NCBI GenBank assembly: GCA_964466315.1
Contig: CAYXNS010000030.1
Location: forward strand, 1 to 32,538
Direction: 5' to 3'
Source of the DNA: SMWC01 sp964466315
Lineage (GTDB): Bacteria > Pseudomonadota > Gammaproteobacteria > Steroidobacterales > Rariloculaceae
DNA length: 32,538 bases
Shown here: piece after piece, positions 24,561-32,538 of the stretch
How the letters are laid out: each line of letters begins with the position of its first letter
How positions within the stretch are numbered: position 1 is the first letter of the stretch
The notes under the pieces: model-generated
Database searches by the model: none
What the model was told of the DNA's origin: nothing
The model's input: only the letters and a program-made list of their open reading frames with translations
Made by a program: the position numbers and the translations under genes

Positions 24561-24968
24561 ATGATGACGAGAGTAGCCACGACCGTAAGAATTCTGGCCT
24601 GTATCTGCATACTCGCAATCCCACGCATCGCGCCAGGCGCGGATTTCACGGGCGTCTGGACCGCGACCTCGCCGCGCAGCGCTGGTGGAGTCAACCGCAC
24701 GGACCTCACGCTGAGGGCGCAGGCGGATCTCGACGCGCTCGACCCGTTGGGCGATTCCATGATTCGCTGCGTGCTGCCGGGCTTCCCGCGGAATGGACTC
24801 ATTATCTATCCGTTCGGGATCATTCAGACCGACGAGGTAGTTCTATTGCTCGACGAGACGTTCGCTATGATGCGCCGCATCTATATGGACGGTAGGGAGA
24901 TGCCGGCGAGGAAACTATCTGGCAGCTCGAGACGTACCCACCCGGAATGCTCATACGCAGAGGCCTGA
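24561..24968 (+). pseudogene. 3'-truncated secreted 'YMDGRE' family protein, fused to foreign sequence
   Basis: The 135-residue frame begins with a signal peptide (to about APGA) and a domain ADFTGVWTATSPRSAG ... IRCVLPGFPRNGLIIYPFGI ... MMRRIYMDGREMP. In the intact relative inside the gene at 27128 this domain continues another 110 residues past YMDGREHP. Here it breaks off just after GREMP, and the last 20 or so residues are out-of-frame translation of a DUF6152 fragment. The gene is thus a recombinant stump; the product, if made, lacks half its domain. The ATG pair at 24561/24564 has GGAGA close by. Confidence 0.6.
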
Positions 24969-25093
24969 CGCCGGATACATTGCACGTAGGTAAGACGATT
25001 TTCGCCGTCGGTTTTCCCTCACAAGGCGGGCGGCCGCTCATGCGCCTTGTCGTTATCACGATGCCGGATGGCGAGGCGTTGCAGATCCAGTAA
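24899..25093 (+). pseudogene. C-terminal half of a DUF6152 gene
   Basis: In the frame starting GAT GCC GGC GAG the sequence reads DAGEETIWQLETYPPGML, IRRGLTPDTLHVGKTIFAVG, then RPLMRLVVITMPDGEALQIQ and TAA. This is the second half of DUF6152 proteins, with their 'W-x-x-E ... PGML-x-RRG-x-TPD-x-L-x-x-G' pattern. The homologous part of the gene at 27128 reads VEWSMQMGSAIVSTRRGW. It has no start codon of its own, since a TAG lies two codons upstream of the homology. It complements the N-terminal half at 20111-20293. Confidence 0.65.
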
Positions 25094-25095
25094 GG

Positions 25096-25119
25096 AAAAA
25101 AGGGGCCTGGCCCTTCTTC
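25096..25119. repeat. Palindromic repeat copy AAAAAAGGGGCCTGGCCCTTCTTC
   Basis: It lies 2 bp after the DUF6152 fragment's stop and 20 bp beyond the end of the convergent cytochrome gene. The arms GGGCC/GGCCC flanked by A and T runs match the family. Located between convergent genes it could terminate both. Confidence 0.6.
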
Positions 25120-25139
25120 GTGGCGATTCTTCGCCTCGG

Positions 25140-26906
25140 TCAATAATTCAGCGCGTTGCCTGCCGCCGGATTGACGCTGCCGTGGAATCCGCCCTGATCC
25201 CGTACGACTCGCGGTTGCCCATCCTCATCGTAGTGCACCCAAACGAGTCCATGCGGATCGCCGTGGTAGGGCATGTCGATGACGTGCGACTGCTCGCGCG
25301 TATCGGTATCGAAGACATAGATGCGCCCCTCGGCATTACTTGTCGCCCACATCTCGCGGCCGTTCGGAGCGAGCAGCACGTGATCGACCTGATAACCCGA
25401 GAATAGCGTCTCGAGAACCCGTCCGCTGTTAGTGTCGAGTACGGTGACGGTGCGGCCGTGGTGGCCCGTCGATTCGCCCTTGTCGGCAGTCCAGATCTCG
25501 GTCTCGTCCGCGTTCAGACTCGCGCCGTATGAGGAGAGGCCGCTGGCGCCTGCCCAGGCGACGACGCCGGTCCCGAGGTTGATCTTGGCAAGGCTGGACG
25601 AACCGCCTGCGATGACATACATGTATTCGCTGGCATCATCGAACACGATCCAGTTGGCGCGGTAACCGGGGTAGGGGTATTCTTGTACGACCTCCCAGGT
25701 GCCCGGGTCGATCTTCGCAACCCAGAAAGGCTTCAATGCAACGTAGCGGCCCTGGTAGAAATTAAGCGCGGCGACGTAGCCCGATGTGTATCCACCGGGT
25801 TCCATGAGGGTGTAGATGAACTCGTCATCCGTCCACGACGTGTAGGGGATACCACCCAGATCCTCGCCCCTGACACCCCCTAGGACGGTGTCGGTCTCAG
25901 GATCGAAGATCATCAGGTTCAGTCCGGTCGGGTCCGTCGAGAACATATCGAGCAGAAGGTATCTGTCCCGAAATACCTGACCGTGGTGGAGCCTGCCGCC
26001 GATCGTCAGCTGTGTGATCGGCTGCAACGTTACCGCGTCCGCCTTGATCAATGTCGCTCGACTCGTCAGGAGTCCGGGCGCACTTCCGCCCATTCCGAAT
26101 GTGGTAACGTCCGGCAGGCGATCTCCGAAGGACCCAAGTCCACCGACGATGTAGACGTATCTGCCATCGGGCGACAACACGGTCGTGTGAACGGCGGAGC
26201 GGAGTTCGGCCGGCAGTTCGTAGCTCGCGATGACTTCCTTTGTTTCGGCATCGCCGACGACGATCTGTGACGACTCGGCAAACACGGTGCCGGGCGCGAG
26301 CACGCTGCGGTTAGCACCCGTGCCGATATTCTCGTAGAAGTAGGTGTGGTTCGGTTCGGGCTCGAACTTGGGTTCGCCCGCGTCGAATGTCGCGAGAACT
26401 TCGGGAGCGTAGTTGCGCAAAATGCTTCCGATCCTGGCTTTGCGTTCCCAGTCTGTGATGACCGATCCATAGGATTGGATCGACTCGACAATGCGGTCGC
26501 GCTCGGAACTTGGGTAAACGACCTCGGCCGGCCGGTTCGCCCTGACGGCCGCGAGTGCGCCACGGTATTCCCCGGGTAGAGATTCGTCCAGAGGTAACCC
26601 TGCTAGCTGTCGGATATATAAAGAAATTGATATGAGGTCATCATCCGTCGGCGACATCTCCTGGACGATGACGCCCATCATCGGATTGGTCTCGAGCTGA
26701 TCGAGAATCTCGACGGGAGTCGGGCCGTTCAAGAGCGTCGGTCCGACCAGACCTTCACCGCTCGCGGCGTGACAAACCCAGCAGCCGACCTGGGTGTTAT
26801 AGAGCTCCTCGCCACGGTCGACTAGTGCGTCGACGGAGTTCTGCGCTATGGCCAGCCCGCTACACAGTCCCACGAGCGTCAGCACGCTGCTTCGTAGAAG
26901 TTTCAT
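25140..26906 (-). CDS. Periplasmic cytochrome c-YVTN beta-propeller fusion protein
   Basis: A 588-residue protein from the ATG at 26906, chosen because a signal peptide (cleavage AIA-Q at 21) follows and AAGGAAGGG precedes it; the open frame extends 63 codons further but without features. Residues 25-110 form a cytochrome c domain with CWVCH (42-46) and a probable Met ligand in VQEMSPTDDD. Residues about 160-580 form a beta-propeller of YVTN type, for example DGRYVYIVGGLG, AGGSSSLAKINLGTG, TVTVLDTNSGRVLETL and RIYVFDTDTREQSHVIDMP. The architecture recalls cytochrome cd1 proteins, but I do not see d1-haem signatures. It is likely a periplasmic redox protein of unknown substrate. Confidence 0.85.
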   Translation of the reverse strand: MKLLRSSVLTLVGLCSGLAIAQNSVDALVDRGEELYNTQVGCWVCHAASGEGLVGPTLLNGPTPVEILDQLETNPMMGVIVQEMSPTDDDLISISLYIRQLAGLPLDESLPGEYRGALAAVRANRPAEVVYPSSERDRIVESIQSYGSVITDWERKARIGSILRNYAPEVLATFDAGEPKFEPEPNHTYFYENIGTGANRSVLAPGTVFAESSQIVVGDAETKEVIASYELPAELRSAVHTTVLSPDGRYVYIVGGLGSFGDRLPDVTTFGMGGSAPGLLTSRATLIKADAVTLQPITQLTIGGRLHHGQVFRDRYLLLDMFSTDPTGLNLMIFDPETDTVLGGVRGEDLGGIPYTSWTDDEFIYTLMEPGGYTSGYVAALNFYQGRYVALKPFWVAKIDPGTWEVVQEYPYPGYRANWIVFDDASEYMYVIAGGSSSLAKINLGTGVVAWAGASGLSSYGASLNADETEIWTADKGESTGHHGRTVTVLDTNSGRVLETLFSGYQVDHVLLAPNGREMWATSNAEGRIYVFDTDTREQSHVIDMPYHGDPHGLVWVHYDEDGQPRVVRDQGGFHGSVNPAAGNALNY

Positions 26907-27127
26907 TGCCCTTCCTTGCCGGTGGCGATATCGTCGCGGTCTTTGGCTCAGCATAATGCCTTTGTTAGCTGTCGGTGAAAAACGAGAGTTTACTTTAACT
27001 TTTAAGCTTATCTGAACAATTTTTCGGGTTTGACTGGGATCGGTCCTCCGAGACCTGCTCGATGGGTACTCCACCCGGCACGTCGTTAGTAGCATAATCG
27101 CTCGGCAGCACCGTTGCGGAGGCGCAA

Positions 27128-28144
27128 ATGAGATATCTCGCGGTTCTTTTAGCAGCTCTCGTATTCATCTCGCCGGTGTCGGGACATCATAGCAACACCG
27201 GGCTTGACATGAACTCGATCACTACTATCGAGGGAACAGTTTCGGGGTATTATTTTCGAAACCCGCATGTCTATTTCACGGTCGAGACGACCGACGCGGA
27301 TGGCGAAACGGTCGAGTGGTCGATGCAGATGGGTTCGGCAATCGTCTCTACGCGCCGGGGCTGGAGTCGCGATTCGCTGGCTCCCGGCGATCGCGTTACG
27401 GTCGAGGTGCACCCATCGCTATACGGACGTCCCTATGGAATCGTGGTATCTGTCGGCAAGGAAGGTGGCGCCATATCAGGTGCTGGATTTTTTCAGCCGC
27501 AAGTCACTGCCAGTACCACGACGCTCGAGGGAATATGGATGGCGAATGCTTCCGAGCAAGTCAGCTACCCTGGTGGATTCGACGGATTCTTCATCGCTAA
27601 CCTCGCGTTAACCGAGAAGGGAAGGGAAGCGCGAGAGGCGTATGATTCGCTGTCCGCCGAGAATCCCGAGTCCACCTGTGTTGGCAGACCCACTCCGGCT
27701 ATGCTCCTATCCAGCGCGCTCTATCCTATCGAGATCCAGTTTGACGAGAACGATGAGACGATCGCGATCCGGAGCGAGTTCTGGGATGAAACCCGTACAG
27801 TCTATATGGACGGCCGCGAACATCCGGACAACAGTGAGCGCTTCGCGTCCGGACACTCCATCGGCCGGTGGGACGAAGATACGCTCGTTGTAGACACCCG
27901 GAATTTCACGGATCATCGCTCGCCATATCAGATTGGCGTACCCTCCGGGGCGCAGAAACACGTCGTGGAGCGATTCCGGCTGATCGAAAACGGCGAGAGA
28001 ATTGCCGTTGAGTTCACGCTCGAGGATCCCGAGTATATTTCAGCGCCGCTGAATCATGCGAGAGAGTTGATTTATTCGGCGCACTTGGAGTTGTCCCCGT
28101 TCGATTGCGATCCCGAAGCGACGAGACGATTCCTAATCGAGTAA
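27128..28144 (+). CDS. Secreted DUF6152 protein fused to a 'YMDGREHP' domain
   Basis: A 338-residue exported protein. A signal peptide of 19 residues is followed at once by the DUF6152 start HHSNTGLDMNSITTIEGTV (20-38) and RNPHVYFTVETTDADGE; the domain ends near 112. After a short linker, residues 130-338 form a second domain, TLEGIWMAN ... NPESTCVGRPTPAML ... TRTVYMDGREHP (226-233) ... GRWDEDTLVVDTRNFTD. Both domains are found as separate secreted proteins of unknown function, and both occur as broken single-domain genes elsewhere in this window. GGAGG lies 7 nt upstream of the ATG. Catalytic role unknown. Confidence 0.8.
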   Translation: MRYLAVLLAALVFISPVSGHHSNTGLDMNSITTIEGTVSGYYFRNPHVYFTVETTDADGETVEWSMQMGSAIVSTRRGWSRDSLAPGDRVTVEVHPSLYGRPYGIVVSVGKEGGAISGAGFFQPQVTASTTTLEGIWMANASEQVSYPGGFDGFFIANLALTEKGREAREAYDSLSAENPESTCVGRPTPAMLLSSALYPIEIQFDENDETIAIRSEFWDETRTVYMDGREHPDNSERFASGHSIGRWDEDTLVVDTRNFTDHRSPYQIGVPSGAQKHVVERFRLIENGERIAVEFTLEDPEYISAPLNHARELIYSAHLELSPFDCDPEATRRFLIE

Positions 28145-28259
28145 CTGTAGAGCAGCGAGGCCGAAGCCCGCGGCTCGGCTGCAGGACGAGGAAATCCTGG
28201 AATACAGTTGTGCCTCAATAGGTGGGCCCCTGACGGAGTACTAATCAGCGCGACCGGAG

Positions 28260-28286
28260 AAATAAACGGACCCGGCCCTTTTTTTC
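28260..28286. repeat. Repeat copy with GGACCCGGCCC core and T-run
   Basis: AAATAAACGGACCCGGCCC followed by seven T lies 115 bp after the DUF6152-fusion stop and 140 bp before the cytochrome gene. It fits the family layout. The GGCCC-T7 end looks like a terminator, separating the two genes. Nothing else recognisable was found in the 28145-28429 gap. Confidence 0.5.
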
Positions 28287-28429
28287 GGCCACCACAATAC
28301 GTACTACTCCTTAGGTAATAACTCTTATTTGGCGCGATTCAGGAAGGCCGCCAACTACGCGCCGTGGGCACAAAGAGCCTGAGACGACACTTTCGGGTAT
28401 TTACGATGTGGGACGGAAGGTTGGCAACG

Positions 28430-29353
28430 ATGAGCAGTGGTCTATCTGGACAAGGACGGGCCCCGATGTCTTGGGGCTTGTTACTTCTACTGTGTTTGGG
28501 ATCCGTTCCGGACTCTCGCGCGCAGCAACCCGGTGAGCAGGACTATCAGACCCTTTGCGCTGCCTGTCACACGATCGGTGGCGGTAGGATTATCGGCCCC
28601 GATTTAGCCGGTGTCCATGACCGGCGTTCAGCAGCATGGCTCATGGAATTCGTTCAATCGTCGCAGTCGATGATTCAGGCCGGCGACCCGGACGCCGTCG
28701 CCCTGTTCGAGGAGTACTCGAATCTCCTCATGCCCGACCCGCTCTTGTCCGAGGCTCAGATCGCGGATGTTCTTAGCTTTATCAGGTCGGTTTCGGCAAC
28801 CGCCGGTGGTGCTCCGGATGCGGGCGCCGCGAGCCTGCCTGCCGGGACCACGACCGCACTGGCCGCGGCTCCCGAAGAACCGTTACCGTTACCCGCCGAG
28901 GCGGACATACTGCGCGGCCAGGAGTTGTTCCAGGGCCGGGCTCGATTCGACAACGGCGGACCGACCTGTAACGCCTGCCATGAAGTCGTGAACGATGCGG
29001 TCATCGGTGGCGGAATTCTGTCGGTAGAGCTGACGACGGTGTTTTCGAGGCTGGGTGGTCGCGGAGTGCAGGCAATACTCGGCGCGTCGCCGTTCCCGGT
29101 AATGCAAGCGGCCTACGAGGGTCGGCCCTTGCAGGAAGATGAAGTCACGTCCCTCGTGGCATTCCTGCAATTTGCCGATAGTGAGAGTGCCTTTCAGACG
29201 CCACGGGACTACGGGCTCGGTCTCTTTACCAGTGGAGTAATCGGCACAGTGCTGCTCTATGTATCATTTGCCGTCCTCTGGCGGCGAAGGAAGGGTGGAT
29301 CGGTCAATCAAACCATATTCGACCGCCAGGTCGAGTCGACCTGGGAAGGTTGA
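28430..29353 (+). CDS. Membrane-anchored diheme cytochrome c (NarC-like)
   Basis: A 307-residue electron-transfer protein. The ATG at 28430 is chosen over one at 28364 because GGAAGG lies 9 nt upstream; an ATG at 28466 is also possible. A signal peptide (to about SRAQ, 31) is followed by a first haem domain with CAACH (43-47) and Met in LLMPDP. An Ala/Pro-rich linker leads to a second domain with CNACH (180-184) and Met in FPVMQ. A transmembrane helix at about 263-284 with a positive RRRK stop-transfer leaves a short cytoplasmic tail. It directly precedes the NarG/NxrA-type gene. The same order is known for narC in the Thermus nitrate reductase operon and for a cytochrome c gene before nxrA in Nitrobacter. 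Confidence 0.88.
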   Translation: MSSGLSGQGRAPMSWGLLLLLCLGSVPDSRAQQPGEQDYQTLCAACHTIGGGRIIGPDLAGVHDRRSAAWLMEFVQSSQSMIQAGDPDAVALFEEYSNLLMPDPLLSEAQIADVLSFIRSVSATAGGAPDAGAASLPAGTTTALAAAPEEPLPLPAEADILRGQELFQGRARFDNGGPTCNACHEVVNDAVIGGGILSVELTTVFSRLGGRGVQAILGASPFPVMQAAYEGRPLQEDEVTSLVAFLQFADSESAFQTPRDYGLGLFTSGVIGTVLLYVSFAVLWRRRKGGSVNQTIFDRQVESTWEG

Positions 29354-29384
29354 ATGTGGTCACTAGTGTGAATGGACGAAAGTT

Positions 29385-32300
29385 ATGAGCTGGATAAAAG
29401 ACATCATCTCCCCGGAAACACGAAAATGGGAAGAGTTCTACCGCAACCGGTTCCAGCACGATCGCGTCGTCAGGAGCACACACGGTGTGAACTGCACGGG
29501 AGGGTGCTCGTGGCAGATCCATGTCAAGGACGGTATCGTCGTGTGGGAAACGCAGCAACTGGACTATCCTCTGCTGGAAGACAAGTTGCCGCCGTATGAA
29601 CCCAGAGGCTGTCAGCGAGGAATTTCCTACTCCTGGTATCTCTATAGCCCATTGCGTATCAAGTACCCCCTGATCCGCGGCGCGTTGATCGACGCCTACC
29701 GTGCGGAGAAGGAGAACACGGGCGACGCTTTGTTGGCCTGGGAGGCTCTGCAGGCGAATCCCGAGAAGCGCAAGGCCTACCAGACGGCACGCGGTAAGGG
29801 CGGGTTCAGGCGAGCGAGCTGGGACGAAGTGCTCGAGATCATGGCGGCTGCCAATATCCATACGGCCAAGAAATACGGTCCCGACAGAGTCATCGGGTTT
29901 TCGCCGATCCCGGCCATGTCCATGCTGAGCTATGCGGCGGGTGGACGATTCCTGCAATTGTTCGGCGGCGTCAACTTAAGTTTCTACGATTGGTACTGCG
30001 ACTTGCCGACCGCCTTCCCGGAGATCTGGGGCGAGCAAACCGACGTCTGCGAGAGTGCCGACTGGTACAACGCGAAGATGGTCGCCGACATGGGTGCGTG
30101 CTTGAATATGACGCGCACACCTGACACTCATTTCTTTGCTGAATCGCGCCACAACGGGACCAAGGCAGTCGTCTTTTCTCCCGACTTCTCTCAGGTCTGT
30201 AAGTACGCCGATCAGTGGGTGCCGCTGCATGCCGGTAGTGACGGCGCGTTCTGGATGGCTGTCTCGCATGTGATCCTCAACGAGTTCCATCACCGGAATC
30301 CCACACCGTACTTCATCGGCTACACGAAGCAATACACGGACAGCCCATACCTCGTGAAACTCGAGAAGGAAGGCGATCACTATCGGCCGGGCCGGTTGCT
30401 GCGTGCGAACGAGTTGCCCGGTCACGAGGACATGGATAACGGCGACTGGAAGTTTGTCAATGTCGATGAGGCGAGCAGTAAACTCGTCGTACCGAAAGGT
30501 GCCATGGGCCATCGCTGGGATAAGACTCCCGGTAAATGGAACATGAAGCTCGAGAACGCCGTGGATGACAGCCCTTACGATCCGGTCTTGTCGTTACTCG
30601 ACGATCACGACGAGGTTCTACAGGCCGAGTTCGACGAATGGGGGCTGGATAACAAGGCGCTGAGAGGTGTGCCTGTTAAGCAGATCGAGACGGTGGCCGG
30701 TACGGTACCGGTCACGACCGTCTATGACCTGATCATGGCTCAGTATGGCGTGAATCGGGGTCTCGAAGGGGATTACCCCGAGGACTATGCGGACAGAGAC
30801 ACAGCCTACACTCCGGCCTGGCAAGAAGTTTTTACCGGCGTCGATGCAGAGACAGTCCTGCAGTTCGCCCGTGAGTGGGCCAACACGGCTAATGTCACTG
30901 AAGGCAAGTGCATGATCATTATCGGCGCCGGTATCAATCATTGGTACCACGCCAACCTCATGTATCGTGCGGGTGCGATGGCGCTTATGCTCAGCGGCTG
31001 CTGCGGCCGCAATGGCGGTGGCCTCAATCATTACGTCGGGCAGGAGAAGCTCGCGCCCATGGATTCATGGGCAACGCTGGCATTCGGCAGAGATTGGCAG
31101 GGTGCGGTCCGGCTCCAGCAGGCGCCGATCTGGCACTACATCAACACCTGCCAGTACCGTTATGACGGCCAGTACTCCCGCTACAATACGGTCCCCGACA
31201 ATGATCTTACGCGTAACCATACGGCGGATACGATCTTTAAATCTGTGCGCAATGGCTGGATGCCATTCTATCCGCAGTTCAAGCAGAACACGCTCGAGCT
31301 CTCGAAGGAAGCGATCGCGCAGGGCGCGACGGATGATGACGGCATCAAGAAGCATGTGCTCGAGAAGCTGAAGTCCAGGGAGCTCGAGTACTCCGTCGGC
31401 GACCCTGAGGCCCCCGAGAACCACCCCAGAGTCTGGTACATCTGGCGGGGCAACGCGATCGTCGGCAGCATGAAGGGCCACGAGTACTGCCTCAAGCACT
31501 ATCTTGGCACGCACTCGAACGACATCGCCCAGGATTCCGACGATCACACCGAAGAGGTCAAGTGGCATGACGTCGCGCCGGTAGGAAAGATGGACCTTGT
31601 CGTGGATCTCAACTTCCGTATGGATTCGTCGGCACTGTACTCCGACATTGTCCTGCCGGCGGCGTCCTGGTACGAAAAAGCCGATCTCAACAGTACGGAT
31701 CTCCACTCCTTCATCCATCCGCTATCGAAGGCCGTGGCGCCAGTATGGGAATCGAAGACTGACTGGGACATCTTCCGCTCGCTCACCAAAGCGACGAGCG
31801 ATCTCGCGAAGACGCACTTGTCGGAGCCGCAGAAGGACATCGTCGCCGCGCCGCTGGCGCACGACACGGCGGATGAGATCACACAACCGGAGGTTAAGGA
31901 CTGGTACCACGGTGAGTGCGAGGCGATTCCCGGCAAGACCATGCACAAACTTACGGTCGTGAATCGTGACTACACCCAGCTTTACGAAAAATTCATCACG
32001 CTGGGTGACAGCATCCGGTCGAATGGCCTGGGGGCGCACGGCAATCATTATCTATGCGAAGACCAGTACGATGAGATGGTCGATTCCAATCACTTCCCGG
32101 TTCGCAAGATGAACGGCAGCATCTATCCATCCATCGAAGAGGACGAATGGGCCGCGAACGCCGTGCTGCACCTGTCCTCACTGTCCAATGGTGAGTTGAC
32201 GGTTCGGGCTTACGAGAACATGGAGAAGAAAACCGGACTCGAACTCGCCGACCTGGCACGCGGAAGCCAGGACGTACGGATGGACTACGCCGATCTTCAG

Positions 32301-32538
32301 GCACAGCCGAGGCGCTATAACACCTCACCGCTCTGGTCCGGTCTCATGGACAAGGGGAGGGCGTACGCTCCTTATACCTATAACACCGAGAAGCTTGTGC
32401 CTTGGAGGACCCTGACGGGTCGCCAGCACTTCTATCTCGATCACGAGATGTACATCGCTTACGGCGAGAACCTACCGACCTATAAACCTGCGCCGAAGCC
32501 GGAACTCTACGGGGATCTGAAGGAGACACTGAAGGAAG
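29385..32538 (+). CDS. narG: Molybdopterin oxidoreductase alpha subunit, NarG/NxrA type (partial, runs off the window)
   Basis: The frame from ATG 29385 stays open for about 1051 residues to the window's end, against about 1200-1250 for complete proteins. This is a bis-MGD molybdenum catalytic subunit. The [4Fe-4S] FS0 ligands are His33, Cys37, Cys41 (HGVNCTGGC) and Cys76 (EPRGCQRG), with the spacing of E. coli NarG (50/54/58/93). YDWYCDLP supplies the molybdenum ligand Asp202, and GEQTDV follows. The His as first ligand and the Asp identify the nitrate reductase/nitrite oxidoreductase branch. No twin-arginine signal is seen, so a cytoplasmic-facing active site is expected. Nitrate reduction versus nitrite oxidation cannot be settled; the gene symbol is for the family. 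A beta subunit should follow. Confidence 0.93.
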   Translation, partial: MSWIKDIISPETRKWEEFYRNRFQHDRVVRSTHGVNCTGGCSWQIHVKDGIVVWETQQLDYPLLEDKLPPYEPRGCQRGISYSWYLYSPLRIKYPLIRGALIDAYRAEKENTGDALLAWEALQANPEKRKAYQTARGKGGFRRASWDEVLEIMAAANIHTAKKYGPDRVIGFSPIPAMSMLSYAAGGRFLQLFGGVNLSFYDWYCDLPTAFPEIWGEQTDVCESADWYNAKMVADMGACLNMTRTPDTHFFAESRHNGTKAVVFSPDFSQVCKYADQWVPLHAGSDGAFWMAVSHVILNEFHHRNPTPYFIGYTKQYTDSPYLVKLEKEGDHYRPGRLLRANELPGHEDMDNGDWKFVNVDEASSKLVVPKGAMGHRWDKTPGKWNMKLENAVDDSPYDPVLSLLDDHDEVLQAEFDEWGLDNKALRGVPVKQIETVAGTVPVTTVYDLIMAQYGVNRGLEGDYPEDYADRDTAYTPAWQEVFTGVDAETVLQFAREWANTANVTEGKCMIIIGAGINHWYHANLMYRAGAMALMLSGCCGRNGGGLNHYVGQEKLAPMDSWATLAFGRDWQGAVRLQQAPIWHYINTCQYRYDGQYSRYNTVPDNDLTRNHTADTIFKSVRNGWMPFYPQFKQNTLELSKEAIAQGATDDDGIKKHVLEKLKSRELEYSVGDPEAPENHPRVWYIWRGNAIVGSMKGHEYCLKHYLGTHSNDIAQDSDDHTEEVKWHDVAPVGKMDLVVDLNFRMDSSALYSDIVLPAASWYEKADLNSTDLHSFIHPLSKAVAPVWESKTDWDIFRSLTKATSDLAKTHLSEPQKDIVAAPLAHDTADEITQPEVKDWYHGECEAIPGKTMHKLTVVNRDYTQLYEKFITLGDSIRSNGLGAHGNHYLCEDQYDEMVDSNHFPVRKMNGSIYPSIEEDEWAANAVLHLSSLSNGELTVRAYENMEKKTGLELADLARGSQDVRMDYADLQAQPRRYNTSPLWSGLMDKGRAYAPYTYNTEKLVPWRTLTGRQHFYLDHEMYIAYGENLPTYKPAPKPELYGDLKETLKE

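Noticed and set aside
25140..27095. The cytochrome-propeller protein as a cytochrome cd1 nitrite reductase (NirS) with a longer N-terminus
   Set aside because: The first 63 codons lack features, and a signal peptide plus ribosome site mark 26906 as the start. The propeller shows YVTN-type repeats and none of the d1-binding segments I know from NirS.

Overview
The window looks like a chromosomal stretch from an environmental Gram-negative bacterium, most likely Pseudomonadota and probably a gammaproteobacterium. The evidence is many Sec-secreted periplasmic proteins, lipoproteins, a DUF5916-type outer-membrane barrel, c-type cytochromes, an OmpR/histidine kinase pair and moderately high GC. 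It is accessory-rich catabolic and respiratory DNA. I see no tRNA, rRNA, CRISPR array or intact transposase.

Left part (1-11.2 kb): a MATE exporter and a secreted two-domain VOC protein on +, abutting stop-to-stop with a response regulator/histidine kinase operon on -. Then, all on -, come a DUF5916 outer-membrane protein, a secreted sulfatase, a TRAP solute-binding protein without a signal peptide, and a secreted metallo-beta-lactamase-fold hydrolase with two EF-hand loops inserted in it. Two remnants lie here: a signal peptide with a nonsense codon (7096-7176) and a 5'-truncated small secreted domain (about 10844-11179).

Middle (11.2-19.4 kb): an amidohydrolase on - is divergent from a compact + operon for a nitrate/sulfonate/taurine-type ABC importer (lipoprotein binding protein, two paralogous permeases, ATPase) translationally coupled to a short-chain dehydrogenase. 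This looks like uptake and catabolism of a small organic molecule. Next are a lipoprotein flavoprotein with two C-terminal haem c sites (-) and a divergent alpha/beta hydrolase with an apparently leaderless promoter (+).

Scar region and right part (19.4-32.5 kb): 19.4-20.3 kb holds decayed pieces of a secreted protein, a TRAP binding protein and a DUF6152 gene. After a hypothetical secreted protein come an NHL propeller protein and an alpha/beta-hydrolase-domain protein. A truncated gene follows, joined to what looks like the missing C-terminal half of the same DUF6152 gene. Further right are a cytochrome c-propeller fusion, an intact DUF6152 fusion protein, and a NarC-like diheme cytochrome c directly upstream of a NarG/NxrA-type molybdoenzyme that runs off the window.

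The most unusual layer is a dispersed short palindromic repeat (core GGGATCTGGCCCC or GGGGCCCC flanked by A and T runs). It recurs at gene ends and repeatedly lies beside truncated genes, so it appears linked to the rearrangements seen here.
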